Below, one piece after another: positions 22,352 through 34,229 of a DNA stretch of 64,000 bases. Position 1 is the first letter of the stretch. Every line of letters starts with the position of its first letter. Source of the DNA: Dryococelus australis (Eukaryota; Arthropoda; Insecta; Phasmatodea; Phasmatidae); contig CM057000.1 in the NCBI GenBank assembly GCA_029891345.1, positions 124,791,838 to 124,855,837 of the forward strand, given 5' to 3'. The translations under genes were made by a program, and so were the position numbers. Below the pieces are notes generated by a model that worked only from the letters and a program-made list of their open reading frames with translations, was not told the origin of the DNA and did not search any database.

Positions 22352-24105
22352 TTACACTTGAATAAATTTCAATTTATTCTTGTTTATTGTTCTGGACAAG
22401 ACTACATAAAATTCTTCTAGCGTACATCCTGTCAAATGTGCATAAATGTAACTATCAATTGTTAATCCTATACTACTCCGAACTGTATTTCCATTTGTCA
22501 TTTGAAGCAGGAAACCATATAACAAGATTTTACTTTTTTTAGTAGCTTCACATGCGTGTTGAAAGGCAAATTTATCTATCGTATAGAGATTCATCTTGAA
22601 GAAACATTTTGGTATCAGAAAAAGTTTTTTTTCCCCCTCGTCACAATTGAGTATTTCGTCTCCAACATGTCCCAAATAATATAAAACTTCACCGATGCAT
22701 ACTCCATGACCATGAATTAAACTGCGGTAGGGAACACCAACGATTAGCGGCAAGTAGGCGGGTTTGAGGTTTTCATTCTTTTCTGTTATCAATTATTTTA
22801 TTTTTTATCGTTTGAAAAGAAAATCGGAGTGAACCAGGGACGATTTTTGAAAATACTCTGTTTGTCGATCTCAGTCATGTCAAGCCGGCACCTTCATTTG
22901 TTTAGAAATTTTTTTATTTGAGCGAGAACAGCAATCGACACGATTTGTGTTGAGTACCAAACGTGAAGCCGTTCTCATTTTCAGCTCAGTTACAGTCGCC
23001 AACAACTGTACCGGATACTCAAAATCCAGAGTCAAACAACTCATGTTACGATTGTGTACGCCGTAATGACGTGTAAGTAGTTTCTTCCAATTCAGAGCGG
23101 TATTTAAAGTTGTCAGAAATTCCTGGTATGTCGAATCCATGTTCCAAAACTGTGTGGCAAGGAAAAAATTATCACATCATAGTACACGAATAAGCGAAAT
23201 GTCATTGGGTTTGTTTGTCACAAACAGCTTTAGCTGATACTGATCGCCACAAAATACAATCAATAGTTTACTAAAAGTGTGCTTCACCATTTGGAAAAAT
23301 CCAACTATAAATTTTGCTAGGCATGCGCTGATCATACTGTATTCGTCAATAAATAAAGCAATGGGTGCATCGAAGGAAACTGAATAGTCGTTGTTGCATT
23401 CCACAAAAAAAAACGAAGCTGTGTTGTATCCGAGATCGCAAAACTTGCTCAATTCTTGTACCAATGTAGATATTTTGTCAAGATCAATCAGTGGCAAGAA
23501 CTGCATGAATTTCAAATATTCGTAGTAACTAAATTTAGTCAACCGAATTAAATGACTTGATAACGTCAAACAATTTGCTAGTTTTATCTGTCGACAAATA
23601 TTTCGCAATAGGATGTATTGCGGGGTCGTGTAAAAACTCTGTATTTTTTTCTTCGAGAAAAATATGCAAAACTGTAGATTTCCCATTGCCGGCAGGACCA
23701 TTCAACATTGTGTATTTAAGTTTAGCCAACTCACCATCATTATAATCGAGTCATGTAAATAAAGTTGTTTTAACAAGTTCTTGTTCCATTGATAGAGTTA
23801 ATTTGTCGTTGTTTCCACAGCTTTCGGATCGGAATTCGATGAATATACAAGAGCAATTAACTTTTCCTGAGGATTTTCACGTGGAATTTGATGCGCCCAT
23901 AAACACATCTTATTATTATTCAACAAATCTCTAAAACATAAATTCCAGTCTCGTTTAGCTTCAGTCGTAATTTATACTTGACGATTTTTCCAAAGGTATT
24001 GGTCCGTGAAATGGTTTTTTTTTATATGTTGCTGAGGAAATTTTCGAGGAACTGCCAAAAAAATGAAGGGGCCATTGTGATATTTTAGAACTTTCACCAT
24101 GGATG
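22352..24105 (-). pseudogene. SF1 helicase, PIF1/RecD type (nudivirus helicase-2-like), broken
   Basis: The minus strand shows helicase motifs in the right order. Walker A GPAGNGKST lies at about 23,680-23,710. Walker B ALFIDEYSM and the motif III-like VFCGDQYQL lie at about 23,230-23,360. Near the C-terminus is a UvrD-like segment ending in EFYVVLSRTINKNKL (about 22,365-22,410). Nudiviruses encode such a PIF1-like helicase beside the replicative helicase. It would unwind DNA 5' to 3' during replication or recombination in the infected nucleus. An N-terminal region reaching to about 24.1 kb belongs to it by spacing and strand. The gene is broken, with several breaks. A host Helitron helicase is less likely, because no Rep domain is seen and virus genes surround it. 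Confidence 0.75.
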
Positions 24106-24930
24106 TTGCCGGAATAATAAACAAAGTTACTCACAAACTGAACCTTTTATAGTATATGATTTTTATCCATAAAAATAAAAAACAATATTTTTTTTAGTTC
24201 GTTATTGTGTAAATAAAAAGGTTATCTGTTGTAAAAAAAGGTAATGTATTTTTTTTGTATATAATACTCTTGATTAAAATATGGGAAGTTCGCAGAGTTT
24301 TCAAAACAATAATAATTTAGGTGGTGCCAATTTAAAAAAAAAGGGTCTTTCACAATTTCAGAAAGTCTAACACATGAATATTCGAAACATTTTTTTCTTA
24401 CTAACACGATAAAACTAACCGATTAAAAAAACTTTATTTACAGTTTACAAAATTTACCATCATTGAATAACTATACCTTTTTTCTAAACTTTGAGGGAAA
24501 ACTTCCGGATAATTTATATCAAGAAGAGGTGGGGAAAAAGGGATATGGGATTAAACATATTAAACAAAATTTTATAATTATATCACAATGTTTACGTAAT
24601 TGGAAACAAATTAAGCGACTTTTAAACGTTCGCACATTTGCCTATTGGCAAATAACCCACACCACATTATTTGTGCACTAAAAAAAAAATTGCGCTGAAC
24701 TATTTGATTTTTTTTATATAATGTAGATACTGTTTCTTTCGAGAATATTATCAACTTGGCGGAAATCGAATCAGAAAATAGACAAATATTTCTAAATCTA
24801 AATTTGTTTATTTCTAAATTTAAAGTTTCTAAACATCGTTTGAGATTTAGTCATTCCGATACAATAATTACATAGTTGTTGCCGAATCGAATTCGTTTAA
24901 AGATTTTGCAAAAATGATTAATATTTTGAC
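24106..24930. other. Spacer with a possible short gene
   Basis: AT-rich. A frame of 72 codons on the plus strand (24,463-24,681: MNNYTFFLNFEGKLP...) has mixed composition and could be a small gene, but has no motif. The rest looks non-coding. Confidence 0.3.
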
Positions 24931-26525
24931 AAAATACTCGAAACTGGATTCGTGATACTTGCGAAAATCTTACAACCTCGTGAGACTGTATATTTAACCA
25001 GGTTGATGCAGGATGTTGGCTCTAAATCGGGTAAATATATAAAACACGACTTTGAAGGATATACAGTTTTCGTGATGAACTACACGAACGTAAATAATTC
25101 CATTATTAAATTTAAAAACGCGGTCACTTTACAATTATTGATGTCCACCATCAGCCAAATCGATAGTGATTTTACCTACGGGTTGGATGCTCAAACTACA
25201 GCGGCGGCCAAGTTATTATCAAGGGTAAAATTTGAACACCAAATATCATAGAATTTTATAACAAAGCAATTGTGGCGAAAACATTTGAATACACAAATAA
25301 AGAGATTCGCTTACAACCCAATACTTAATTGGGAAAATTGTCAACTTCCGTTCACGATAAAGATAATGACTGGTTGGCGGCACAAATCATTAATAATTTA
25401 CAACACCTATCAAACAAGCACTTGTTATTTTTCAAATGCACGTCTTAGTTTTATAAATCCGATACTAATATGATCAACCTTTCCGTCAAGTATTTCAAGC
25501 TACAAAATAATTTCCTTTTCGTCGTGCCGAATAACTTAAAGAATAGTGTAGCTGTGACACCGAATAACGATTTGGTCAAAGTAGTGATCGATAGTTCTAC
25601 ATCACTAGCACTAGCGCGGGGATCAGATTCCCGTTCTCGATAATTTAAAAGAAGAACAGGTCATTGTTTATGTTCCATCTGGTAACAATTCGTACATTTA
25701 TCCCTCTCGTAGTTATACTATAGATTCTTCTTTGAAATTCGAAAATGACAATCGAATATCAAATACAAAAACTATCATTGTGAATGACGAAATTGAATAT
25801 AATGATTTGAATACTAAAGTATTTTGCGCTCATTCAATTCGCTTCAGAGCTTTTAATAGGAGAGGCGATGGAATTGATCAACAAGTACAACATAACCTTT
25901 CTGTTTCAAGATGAAAGCAATTCAGTATCTCTGATGGACAATCCAAGGATCAAAAAGTACATTTCAAATGCGCAATATCAGCACAAAATGTTTGTTCTTT
26001 CAAACACACGTTATTTTGTGATATGCCATTCAAAAAATTATGTATTTTACTAAGCGACGAAACCACGATCAAAGTTTCCAGTTTTCCTACCCGTCATCCT
26101 CGTTCTCCTCTTCTTCCTCCACTCCTTTCACTGATACATTAGTAATCGGTTTTTCCAAATTAATTTGAAACAAGGCAAAATCTTTGGATTTGGATATAAG
26201 TACAGCTAATATTATAATTTCGTTCGAACCAAACTACTACGAGCAAAAAGACAAGAGGGGGTGTTTGAATCCTCGGGGGAAGCTGTTTATTCACCAGTAG
26301 ATTTGAATTGGCAGATAGTAGGAAAGTTAATGTAATCGCTATCAATAAAATGCGAAATTCGTTAAACTCGAATGATGCGCTAATCAATTACTTTGCGACA
26401 CTTACACGTTCTCTAATTTTCATCTTTTTTCGTAATGTTTCCAAACAATTTGTCCGCGTTTTGGTGAAGAATTTAGCCACGTTTAAAAGCCAATGGACCA
26501 AATATACGCCCATTTTTGGCTAAAC
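24930..26525 (+). pseudogene. Unknown large virus-block protein, first part (broken)
   Basis: Protein-like plus-strand coding runs through most of this interval. Segments include LQPRETVYLTRLMQDVG, FLFVVPNNLKNSV and EEQVIVYVPSGNNSY. The residues suggest a beta-rich protein with short hydrophobic strands, as in virion structural proteins, but no family is recognised. It lies directly upstream of another plus-strand coding region (26.6-28.9 kb), and the two may be one gene or neighbours. It is broken, with many breaks. Confidence 0.45.
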
Positions 26526-26589
26526 GATAATTTTCAGGAAAACCAACCAAATACACAACTTACCGGTGCACAACATCCATTAGTTCCAT

Positions 26590-26810
26590 GTATAAATACA
26601 TTTGTATAGGAGATCTAAACATAGGAGATCCCTGCTCTATGGCAGAAATAAAAACGAAGCAATTGTCCAAACGATCAGGTCGAATAAGACACTACGATTT
26701 GTCATTAGTGAAAATCCTAAAAAATATATGAATGCCAACAACAATGATGATTTTATGGTCACAGCATCTTTATATAAACCTTCGGTGAACGAACAATTTC
26801 CACCAAATGC

Positions 26811-26876
<66 letters not shown>

Positions 26877-28879
26877 TAAAATGCGATTGATGGTCGACAT
26901 TATGTCGTAAACCTCTCATCCTTTATTGGTATTCCAGGGATTTCTGACATTTAAGAAGATAAAGATCTGGGAGAAATGACCATTGACAACACGCATGACA
27001 ATCACGAACACTATTTTCATCGAATAGTACTATTCAAAGAGATTTTATCTGATTTATTTTATTTGAGCAAGCCATACCTGATGGAAAATACACACTAGTG
27101 GTGAAGATTATCGATTCATTCACGGGAGATATCGGTATCGTTTTCAAAGAAGATCTAGTCAATTTATTTAACGAAAGTAACGGTTTCTAAGCCGTTGAAA
27201 ATATTCAAAGGAACCTTATCATCATTTCAAATTCTTCCCCCGAAGTTCTAAACTATTGTTGCAATTCGAGGATGGTGCAAACACAAAAATTTTACTCCAA
27301 AAAATCTCTAGCATGTCCGAAGAAGGCAAATTGGTTGCAGATACCGAAAACTTGAAATTTACTGCTGAATCGTATGTAGATAATTTACAGTTCAATTTTA
27401 ATACCTCAAATAGCCATAACAATAACCGTGGGGATGTGGCATATGTATACTGTGGTGATCAACAAAGTTCGAACCAGTTTAATTTACAGCTGAATACAGA
27501 TTTGGACAATGAGATTCTAACGATTATGATTTACTTTATACATGATATTTCGATAGCTTCCTTCAATACCATATTGCGATTTATGAAAAGTTATCCTACT
27601 GCTTTCTATAACAAGGTTGTAATTGCCAGCATTACCGATCGGAAGAAATATAAATTAAACGCATATTAGGACGAAATCCATCATTATGGTAAAATGTTGA
27701 ATTATTTATGTGTATCTAGTTCAAGTAAGTTAATTAAAGATATTGAGAGAGGTGATAGTTCAGATAGTATTTATATCAATGGTTTTCTTGGTATAAATGA
27801 TAAAATTATGGTGTATATGGATTCGACAAGGAACCCCATACTACCTACTGGTGAAAATGTTATTTCTATTTCGCATACAAAATTTTGCTGTACATATAGG
27901 CTCGCGTGTTTAAAAGGATATACTATTTTAACCACGCAGTATATGATCAAATATCCTTCGAATTTATATGCAACTAGTAATCTCGACACATTCAACCAAC
28001 AGTTGATTAGGTCTGCGAAAACGAGTCAGATGTGTGTTTGTTACAATTCCTTCAATCCCTTTCCCAATTTTAATATTGTAGATGATAGACCATCCATTGT
28101 GATTATACGTTGGGAATCTGAGGAATATGAACCATCTTTAGGAATTCTTGACGAACATTTCGGTCGACCAATGTCTCTTGTATCCCATCCTTGTCGGACA
28201 ACCATTGCAACCCTCGGCTAAAACGTTCATGAATCTATTCTTCAACAACAACCGTAAATTTATCGTTTCGTCGAAATTGGCCACTTTATTCGAGTATTCT
28301 ACATATCCCGAAAACATCGCTAGTACTGATAAACTCAAACTTTTTACCAAACACGTGATCGATCACGGATTAGAGTGGGATTCTGTTTTGGATCTATGGT
28401 GTATCGAGAGGGCTAAAGTGAATATGTTTTTTGACCAGGAATATCTAGATATGGAAATGGTCAAACAAAATTAATGGATCCATGACATAACGACCTCTTT
28501 GCCAAACACAGCAGTCGCTATGGAGGATGGCAAAAAAATAATACAATATGTGGTTCCTTTGGCACAGTTTCCCATACTTGACATTTTAACAATTCTAAGC
28601 TACCTTCCTTCATGCGATATCAACTTCAATGCGCTCGGATACGTGGCAAACATCGAAATTTTCAACTCATACTTGGTTTACAGTATGGTATTTGGACTCA
28701 GTCATGATTTGGGCAACACGGAAAATGTCGAGTTGGACAATCTGTATCCAAAAGACGTCCAAGCCATTGTCAATTCCAAACCACTCCATCAAAACATTAT
28801 TTTTTTGCATTTGAACTACATGGGGGTGGAGGGGATAAAAATACCAATCGTCAAAAGAAAAATCAACCAATGTTCCTAA
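26590..28879 (+). pseudogene. Unknown large virus-block protein, second part (broken)
   Basis: A plus-strand coding region of about 2.3 kb, with long protein-like stretches at 27.26-27.67, 27.69-28.22 and 28.2-28.88 kb. Features: a Ser/Asn-rich part (NFNTSNSHNNN), several Cys (SHTKFCCTYRLACLKG), and a C-terminal half with YVVPLAQFPILDILTILS that may be membrane-associated or a hydrophobic core. A (TA)n run lies near its start. No polymerase, protease or capsid motif was found, including YGDTDS and NADFDGD. Its size makes it a candidate for a major structural gene. It is broken, with several breaks. Confidence 0.5.
26814..26870. repeat. (TA)n microsatellite
   Basis: About 28 TA units inside the large plus-strand coding region; an expansion after integration is likely. 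Confidence 0.95.
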
Positions 28880-28985
28880 TACATCCTAACACTTTTGAAA
28901 TTCCGAAAAAAAATAATAAAAAAAAAAAAAACTCATTATATACATTTTTTTTTAATTACAATTTTGAAAATGAAATGAACTCATC
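28880..28985. terminator. Convergent 3' ends with A/T-rich poly(A)-type region
   Basis: The plus-strand gene ending at 28,879 and the minus-strand gene starting its 3' end near 28,990 converge here. A run of A and AATAAT/AATAAA-like phrases lies at 28,905-28,935. A shared polyadenylation zone is plausible. Confidence 0.4.
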
Positions 28986-28989
28986 CAAT

Positions 28990-31331
28990 TTTTCATGTTG
29001 GCACAAGTCAAATCTTATCGTATAAATCAAACTTGACATTACCAGTAACATCTTTTGTAGTGGTAGATTCCATGTTATTTTTCAACATTAAAAACAGTTG
29101 AACCAGTTGCTTGTTTACTGTCGGTAAACACTTGTAACGTTCTGTTGACGAATAGGCTCGCTGGAGAATATTGTAAATGGCAGCATTACACCCGTTCATT
29201 TGCATGTTGTTTATCGACAAAGTGTCGAATTTCATAAAACCGATGCTCTTACAATCAGATGCAATGATTTCAACACTGCCGTCGACGATATGCCGCAAAA
29301 TATATTTGTTGGGAATTTTTTTCTCGATTAACACTCTTATCTTTCAACTGCATCAGCGGCGATCGACCTATAACCGAGTAGATCGAAGACATGCAATCGA
29401 TATAATTATCTTTCATGGGCATAGGCACGGCTATTCCCTTTTGCGATGATGTATTGCTCAATTTTAAACCATCATAGAATCGATGCCGGGAATCTACAAC
29501 AACCTCGAAAATGAAACTATTATTATGCACGAAATTCATATTCGTCTTTACTCGTTCGATTTTCGTACACAGAGATAGAATGTCGTTGTCGTCAACCACA
29601 AACGATAATCTGTACATGTTTGTCGACACATTTACGTTAAAGTGTGGGTTACTGAAATATTCCAGTGACTTGGTCGAATGAACCTCACCACAATACACAT
29701 GCATTTGGATAAAGACTGCCTCGGATTTATTAAATGGTAGAAATAAGAGCACCGAGTCCTTACTCAAGTGAATGCGAAATCTGGTTTTGAAATCGGAGCT
29801 GAAAATCATTCGGAAACGACGACAGTGTATGGTCGGAATGTCTTTATTGGTGTTGATCGCATACCCATCTTCAGTGAGTTGCGGATGACTGATAAAGACC
29901 ATTTTAAACTTCAGGAACCTTGCATCGTAACCCTCCGCCTCTAATTGTTCGCCTTCGTCGTCCTGTGATTTCCGTTTCACAACATCCAGGTAAACACCCA
30001 CTTTTCTATACCAAGCTCGAAAAAACGAACAAGAGGTTTTGTGTTTAATTTTCTCTTCAATTAGTTTATCGCGGTGAACAGCTTGGCCATTTCCCCATAT
30101 TGGAATGTGGATCGTATTTGCTCTGTGATGTGCGGTCCAAAAAATTATCCACAATCAAAACACGATCCTAATCGCCGTCCACGGTCAATTCGAACGCGGA
30201 TTTGGTGCATATTCTTCCCGTCACCTTCCACAAATGTCTTGAACGGCATACCTCGGAAATAATTAAAGTTGAATATACCTTCAAACACAAACACGTCGAT
30301 GAAACCAAACCAGCGTCGAATCTTTGAGCATAGTTTATTTTTTTTAACCTAAGGATTCAACTTGTAATTCAAGGGAAATATCGAGTTTAACGTTCACAAG
30401 TGACCGGTAAAAGCACTGTTTTTCATATATGCGATATCGCGTCGCAACAATCTTCTTTGCTTGTTCTTCATTATTGTCGAATGCATACAAGACCAGCCGA
30501 ATCAACAACATTGATGGGGAGAAAATTAGTTTATTGGAGAAACTATCAATGGGCTAGATATGGCTGACAAATGGTTTAATACGTACCCGAAAAGTTGATG
30601 ATCGTAGACAATGTATTTATCATCCACTTCAAAAGAGTGTAAAGTACACAAATCAAGATCGTTTTCAAAATTTTCACCTTCAGTATTACGGTGAACAAAC
30701 TCATATGGTTCTTTACCCATGGGCAAAATCAGTTCGAAACAATGTCCTTTATTTTTTTTCATGCAATGACTGCGTGTTCGACTTACTCGAATGTGTGGTA
30801 ATTCGAGATTATTCGTCAATATATAGGGAACCCAACACAAACGACCGTTTTCGACGAAATAACGATGAATTTGGGAATTTATCGCCTAATAATCTTCCAC
30901 TTTTAATCTCCTCTTTTTAGAATCTTTCACCACACAGTATTCCATCACACATTCGCACAACAATGCTGGTGATGAAGCTGATGACAAGGGTGATGATGTG
31001 ATTTCGATGCCATCACAATGACCGCGATAATAATGGAGTAATCTCAAATCCGAATCAGATCCCAGCATCACGGGATATATATTCCAGATATGACGATCCT
31101 CCATGTTTATACAAGTCGTATAGTTCAAGTTGTGATAGTGGCACAAGTCCAAATAAACGTGATTGAAATGAGAACACTATGGAATACACATTTGCCAATC
31201 AGTTTGCATTTGAGAATTGTATTTTTGAGACAAGGCTGAAAAGTCACATTATGTTTATGAGCCAAGTATTCTACACAGTCGTTGAACTGATTCAAGTAAT
31301 GGGAAAAGAAGAATTCCCTGTGCATGGTCAT
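28990..31331 (-). pseudogene. lef-8: LEF-8-like RNA polymerase beta-type subunit (broken)
   Basis: The minus strand shows motifs in the order of multisubunit RNA polymerase beta chains. TEDGYAINTN (about 29,860-29,890) resembles the EDA/EDG nucleotide-entry motif. RHRFYDGLKLSNTSSQKGIA (about 29,430-29,490) matches the GDK...GQKG signature. SVIGRSPLMQLKD follows, where beta subunits have their conserved SR region. The longest open part is 294 codons (29,270-30,154). In baculoviruses and nudiviruses LEF-8 is the catalytic partner in the LEF-4/LEF-8/LEF-9/P47 polymerase that transcribes late genes in the nucleus. The total span of about 2.3 kb is slightly short of the family. The N-terminal boundary near 31.33 kb is uncertain. 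The gene is broken, with several breaks. The call rests on motifs alone. Confidence 0.6.
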
Positions 31332-31373
31332 AGAATAACCATTAAATATTTTTTAAAGGAGGTGTTGTATTTA

Positions 31374-31382
31374 GAGAGAGAG

Positions 31383-31434
<52 letters not shown>
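31374..31434. repeat. (GA)n microsatellite
   Basis: About 30 GA units with one GC interruption near the left end, in a short gene-free gap between divergent genes. Confidence 0.95.
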
Positions 31435-31439
<5 letters not shown>

Positions 31440-31540
31440 TATTTCACGTTTTTTTTTCAGGAGGAAAATTAAAGAAATATTTTATCTAGTAATGTTATTG
31501 TTATTTTTCCAACAGTAAAATAAAAAATCTTTTACTTACT

Positions 31541-31595
31541 TATATATATATATATACCGACTGTTGTTTGGTATATCATTCAGTGCAGACAACAA
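31541..31595 (+). promoter_or_regulatory. TATA plus initiator-type promoter
   Basis: A TATATATA run (31,541-31,556) is followed about 28 bp later by ATTCAGTGC (31,578-31,586), an arthropod-type initiator. The gene at 31.6 kb begins directly downstream. Confidence 0.45.
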
Positions 31596-31961
31596 TGAGT
31601 TTCAACAGTGGGTTCTGAGGCGGTGAATGCCTACAAATCCCAGTCTGCATACATTCGAACTTACCACAGGAACGAGAGCAAGTTTCTCAAACTTACTTTT
31701 AAATTTACGGCCGATGAAGGTTACGGCGATGCTCTCTTAATGATTCACATACTGATGAAGGGTATACCGAGAAATAACTGTGTTCATGACAAAGTAGATG
31801 GATATGTGGATGAAGATGTTAACGTCCATCGGTTCTACATCTTCGTATATGGTAGTGGAAACGAGATGGAAGAACTGCGTAGAAATTGCACCTTGGATCT
31901 CGAATCTATTGTGAAAAAAAATTGCAACACCATCAAACTCTTTGTTTTTGTTCCAACATAA
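31596..31961 (+). CDS. Unknown virus-block protein of about 117 residues
   Basis: A protein-like frame with YIRTYHRNESKFLKLTFKF near the start, a charged middle (DKVDGYVDEDVNVHRFYIF) and a C-terminus ending KLFVFVPT. It lacks membrane segments and known motifs. It sits next to a TATA/initiator pair and is followed by a short coding remnant in the same direction. The start codon is not clear. No family recognised. Confidence 0.5.
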
Positions 31962-31989
31962 ATTGTTGTTATCCTGTTTAAAAAAAAAA

Positions 31990-32104
31990 GGATGTCCAAT
32001 TTACACCAGAAGAAGATAAGGAAGACATTGAAATCCCTTATATATTCAAAGCTCGTTGCGGTGCTCGTTACGAATCAGTCCAGGAACTATTAACGGGACA
32101 ATAA
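31990..32104 (+). pseudogene. Short coding remnant downstream of the 31.6-kb gene
   Basis: The reading FTPEEDKEDIEIPYIFKARC is plainly protein-like and ends at a stop about 35 residues in. It lacks its own start and may be the end of the preceding gene's neighbour. Fossil. Confidence 0.4.
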
Positions 32105-32262
32105 TTTTAAAAAACCCACATGTACTGAATATTATAACATTCATCCCGTCATGATGTGCACTTGCTCTCGGATATTAGGAATTTCTTTGTGAACCTTATG
32201 TAAAAATAATATGATTATAATAAAAATAATTTTAAAAGTTTGTATTTTTTTACCTATTATAA

Positions 32263-32697
32263 TCAAAAATGAACTAGTGCTGAAATTAGAGTATTCAAGC
32301 AGGATTGGTAATCATCGTACAAAACCAACAACAGTTCATGTTTCTCTTTCGATTTTAAGTCTTGGCCAATGAGCACACCAATTTTAATTTGAAAATAAGA
32401 CAATGTCGATGCGACTATCAGATTGTGTAGTTTCGTGCGAAATAAAACTTGAATTTTTACAAATCCGATATTTAATATTTTATTCAAATATTGTTTCACA
32501 TCGCAATGAATTTTCAACAACTTTATGGGCGAGCTAATGGTATGTTCGAGTGCATTTTCCACATCATTTTCTATATCACCATGATGATAAAACCATAAAT
32601 TCGCATTAGCAAACACGAAACCCACTCTTGGATCCAATAGTTTTTTTATTAACACATAATATTCTTTTGTCACCACCACCTCCCCCACCTTCTTCAT
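32263..32697 (-). CDS. Unknown virus-block protein, 144 residues, looks whole
   Basis: It starts MKKVGEVVVTKEYYVLIKKL at 32,697 and runs open to 32,263. It has mixed alpha/beta composition, FANANLWFYHHG in the first third, an acidic patch (DIENDVENALE), and C-terminal LLLVLYDDYQSCLNTLIS. No membrane helix or catalytic motif. The opposite strand also opens from 32,628 (110 codons), but that frame begins with a hydrophobic, low-complexity stretch and is less convincing. Function unknown. Confidence 0.5.
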   Translation of the reverse strand: MKKVGEVVVTKEYYVLIKKLLDPRVGFVFANANLWFYHHGDIENDVENALEHTISSPIKLLKIHCDVKQYLNKILNIGFVKIQVLFRTKLHNLIVASTLSYFQIKIGVLIGQDLKSKEKHELLLVLYDDYQSCLNTLISALVHF

Positions 32698-33835
32698 CGT
32701 TGTTTTTTTTATTTGGCACTTTTGTCCTAATAAAAAACGATGGAGTAAACGAAGCTTCTAAATTGGGTTTTGAAGGGTTCTGCCCGAAACACTACGATAT
32801 ATGCGTCGGCGTTACAAACATTACCAGAGTTCCATTTTCTCGTGTTTCGTCACCTATTTTTACATTAACAAAACACCTTCGTAAAGGAAATATATTGGGG
32901 ATATATCCCTTTGTCATCACCGTTTGTTCGGCAAAAGGACATCGGATGATTATGACATAAGGATGGCATTTACTCAAGTAACACGATAGCGAGAAAAACC
33001 GTATGATAAACAAAGTGTTAATTTTTTTTTCTTTCATTTTTTTGCGAATAAACCAATGTATTTTCAATCGATGCTCTATTCGATCTATAAGTCGCGAACC
33101 AACCTCGGGTATCGATCGCTCTAAATGGTGGCATTAACGTCTCTCTTGGTTTATATTTCGGATATGTAAAGTACTACCAAAACGATTCACATTTGATCAA
33201 ATCGGAAAGAAACTCTTTGGCAGTGGATGATAGTTTGCGATCGTCATCTTTGTTGTTTTCAATTTCGACAAGAAACAATCTTTGCAAATCAGACTCTACT
33301 TTGGTAGAATTTTTTTTCTTTACAAACGAAAAAAATAACTATAATCTAAAAAAATAAAATAAAAAGCAATCATTTACCAAGTATGCAAACTGATTAAAAT
33401 AAAATTCTCGCTTCAACCTCCAGTTTGTTTCCGCATCGAGTTCTCGAATGCAAGGCATTATAAAATCCAAACCACTTCGAATATATATATATATATATAT
33501 GTATGTTCCAAATAGTCTATAGTTGTAATGGTATTCTAGTTTATTTTTTCTTCCAATATGTCTCAACGAATAATCAAGTGATTAAAGCTATTTACTTGGT
33601 TTACATAAGGGTAGTCTTGAGATGCTGACAACATGATTGTTTTATTGATTTTTGAATATGCAGTCGTGAATTGTGCGGAAATTTTTGCAGGCGTTTTTTT
33701 TTTTTTTCCTTTTTTTTTTTTTTTTTTTTCAATCTTTAAATACAATTGGATTCTGTAAATTTTTTTTGTTCTTTCATGAGGTGGTGAAACTTTAGAGAAT
33801 GTTTCGGTAGAATATAGTCCCAATTGTCGTATTTT
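32698..33835 (-). pseudogene. Unknown virus-block coding region (broken)
   Basis: Minus-strand coding is visible in parts, for instance SGLDFIMPCIRELDAET and KREFYFNQFAYLVND (33,380-33,480) and RLFLVEIENNKDDDRKLS (about 33,240-33,300). A plus-strand frame of 110 codons (32,628-32,960) competes for the left part. Poly-T runs and a (TA)n run lie within. No family assigned. Broken. Confidence 0.35.
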
Positions 33836-34229
33836 AAAGTAACCATAGGTATCGATGGTGCATATTTTTTGCTAGTTGGAAAATTCATATAGGAGCGAAT
33901 ACTCAATGTTCATGACTAGAGTGGTTGCCTTATGAAAAACGAAAATTCGTGTGGTACTTGACTTTGCCATGGGATACAATTTCATAAGGTTTGAATTGAG
34001 ATTTTTCAGTCAAAGCCGAAAAAATCACATCGTCCATTGATATCCTGGAAAAATCCTTCATCTAGCTCTACTACATCATTGTAGGTAACATTGCAATTGA
34101 GATATACATTGGGAGTGTATCGGAACTGAAATATTTAGAAAGAGCACTAAGGAACTAATGCACGATACTTGTTAACAAGATTCTCATTTAAAGATATCGG
34201 GTATGCGATATTTTTTAGCCAGGTCGTAA

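Noticed and set aside
22352-24105. Helitron origin for the PIF1-type helicase
   Set aside because: No Rep-nuclease motif or Helitron ends seen, and the gene is embedded among virus genes.
26637-26910. Open frames on both strands encoding long YIYIYI runs
   Set aside because: They are produced by a (TA)n microsatellite and do not represent a protein feature.
24952-28879. Family B DNA polymerase in the large plus-strand region
   Set aside because: No YGDTDS, SLYPS or exonuclease motifs could be read in any stretch.
31179-31472. Frame ending in a long Arg/Glu (RERERE) run
   Set aside because: Translation of a (GA)n microsatellite.
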